Positions 62,926 to 64,000 of a DNA stretch of 64,000 nt are shown piece after piece. The DNA comes from Melanocharis versteri (lineage: Eukaryota; Chordata; Aves; Passeriformes; Melanocharitidae). The notes under the pieces were generated by a model that did not search any database, was not told the DNA's origin, and saw only the letters and a program-made list of their open reading frames with translations. The stretch is taken from assembly GCA_013397845.1 (NCBI GenBank), contig VZTG01003803.1, forward strand, positions 26,299 to 90,298. The letters are read 5' to 3'. The translations under genes were made by a program, and so were the position numbers. Position 1 is the stretch's first letter; every line of letters starts with the position of its first letter.

Positions 62926-63091
62926 GGTGTTTATGTTTTGCAGGATTTCCAGCTGCTCCTCAGGGCCAGGTCTCCCTTTCCAGAAGGAAAAAATCTCCGT
63001 GTGTGATCCCCAGCTTGCTGCCACCTGTCCTGGAGCTGACGGGCACAGGGACAAGGGCCAGCCTCGGGGAAAGGCTACGGCACCACGGAGC

Positions 63092-63195
63092 CAGGGAATG
63101 CTTTGGGTTGGAAAGGAACCTTAAAGCCCGTCCTGTTCCAACCCCCTGCCATGGGCAGGGATGTCTCCCTCTGGGTCAGGATTCTCCAAGCCCTG
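63092..63195 (-). mobile_element. Short CR1 LINE 3' fragment
   Basis: Plus-strand text GCTTTGGGTTGGAAAGGAAC, CCCCTGCCATGGGCAGGGAT, then CTCCAAGCCCTGTCC. Confidence 0.85.
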
Positions 63196-63275
63196 TCCCT
63201 GGCTAATTCCTGCTGAGTGCCAAGAGGTGTCCCGAGGAGATGGATGGGCAATCCCGACGTTTCTTGCTTTTGCAG

Positions 63276-63388
63276 GCAGAAAATTGTACGGCAGAAATCG
63301 GGACTGAGGCCCTGATGCCAGCAGGATGAGCTTCACGGTGTTCAGGACAGAAGAATTTGGGAATGAGGCTGGATTGGCAGAGTACAAG
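63276..63388 (+). other. Possible plus-strand exon, unproven
   Basis: Acceptor TTCTTGCTTTTGCAG, then 113 bp with an ATG at 63326 starting MSFTVFRTEEFGNEAGLAEY, then AAG followed by GTACCC. The acceptor is good, the donor weak. I do not recognise the peptide. The remainder to the window end holds nothing else supported. Confidence 0.15.
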
Positions 63389-64000
63389 GTACCCCTGAGG
63401 ATCCCTCAGTCCCACGGAATGTCAAATCCCCCCCAGGAGCCCTTTGTTTATATTTTCACATGGAGCTCTTCACGATGTTTACCCAGAAATCCACAACAAA
63501 GATTTTTCCAAGGACAAGGTGAGATCCTGAGGTGAAAAGGCAGCGCCCCAACATCCCTCCCCCACAGTGCCCTCAGGAAAATGCCTCTGAATATTTGCCC
63601 TTTGCCCCAAAATACCCACAGAATTCTGGGATCAGGCACAACGATCTCGATAATCACTTCGTGATGGCTCTGCTCTCAATGCCTGTGGCTCCTTCGAGCC
63701 GGAGTTACACGTTTGGGAAACACCAACCCTATTTTATTTAACACCTGGGACTAATTAAGCCCAGCTTTACTGTTGGGCAATTAGTTTACATGTCTGTGCC
63801 CCGGTGGAAAAACAAACCGGTTTGTTTCCAGCTCTGTTTCACTCACAGGTTCTCGACCTGCAGCCTCTGGGCTCCAGACAAAGCCGAGCACTTTGTTTAT
63901 TGCTGCAGTAGCTGAGGGGCTGAATGAAGCTTTGTTGTGTTGGGTGCTGAACAGCCATAAAAAGGGTGAGTCTGTGGCCAAGGAGCTTGTCCCAACATGG

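Overview
This is vertebrate nuclear DNA from a bird, most likely a passerine. The evidence is about 25 CR1 LINE fragments (the dominant avian retroposon), two SINE copies with a tRNA-Ile-like head joined to a CR1-like tail (the arrangement known from the passerine family TguSINE1), short spliced genes in GC-rich DNA, and many minisatellites. Two assembly gaps (17652-17746 and 30720-31315) and a single N (58579) are present. There is no prokaryotic gene organisation, no CRISPR array and no complete mobile-element coding region.

Two genes can be supported, both on the minus strand. ZAP70 (29789-44045) can be rebuilt completely: twelve coding exons with GT-AG junctions and matching phases give 604 residues with two SH2 domains, a shortened interdomain B and a C-terminal tyrosine kinase. 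A 32-nt micro-exon was found by following phase. An NFIL3/E4BP4-like bZIP gene lies about 25 kb downstream. Its single coding exon gives 182 residues from 4672 to a TAA at 4124. The same frame then stays open to 3740 and encodes motifs of the NFIL3 repression region. The TAA lies in a 24-bp block identical to a CR1 3' end, so CR1-derived sequence may have cut the protein short.

Layout: 1-3.3 kb, GGAT and 18-bp repeats, then a CR1; 3.3-4.7 kb, NFIL3-like gene; 4.7-29 kb, intergenic DNA with CR1s, an inverted repeat, a GATA-motif cluster and a GC-rich patch at 17.4-18.1 kb that holds a splice donor and a perfect TTACGTAA site; 29.1-44.1 kb, ZAP70, whose introns hold CR1s, SINEs, an LTR nested in a CR1, and a minisatellite made of repeated copies of the exon 10 splice donor; 44.2-64 kb, tandem repeats, CR1s, a second LTR-like element and a few possible but unproven exons.

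ZAP70 is the T/NK-cell receptor kinase that binds phosphorylated ITAMs. NFIL3 is a lymphoid and circadian bZIP repressor. Their proximity invites the idea of shared lymphoid regulation, but nothing here proves it.
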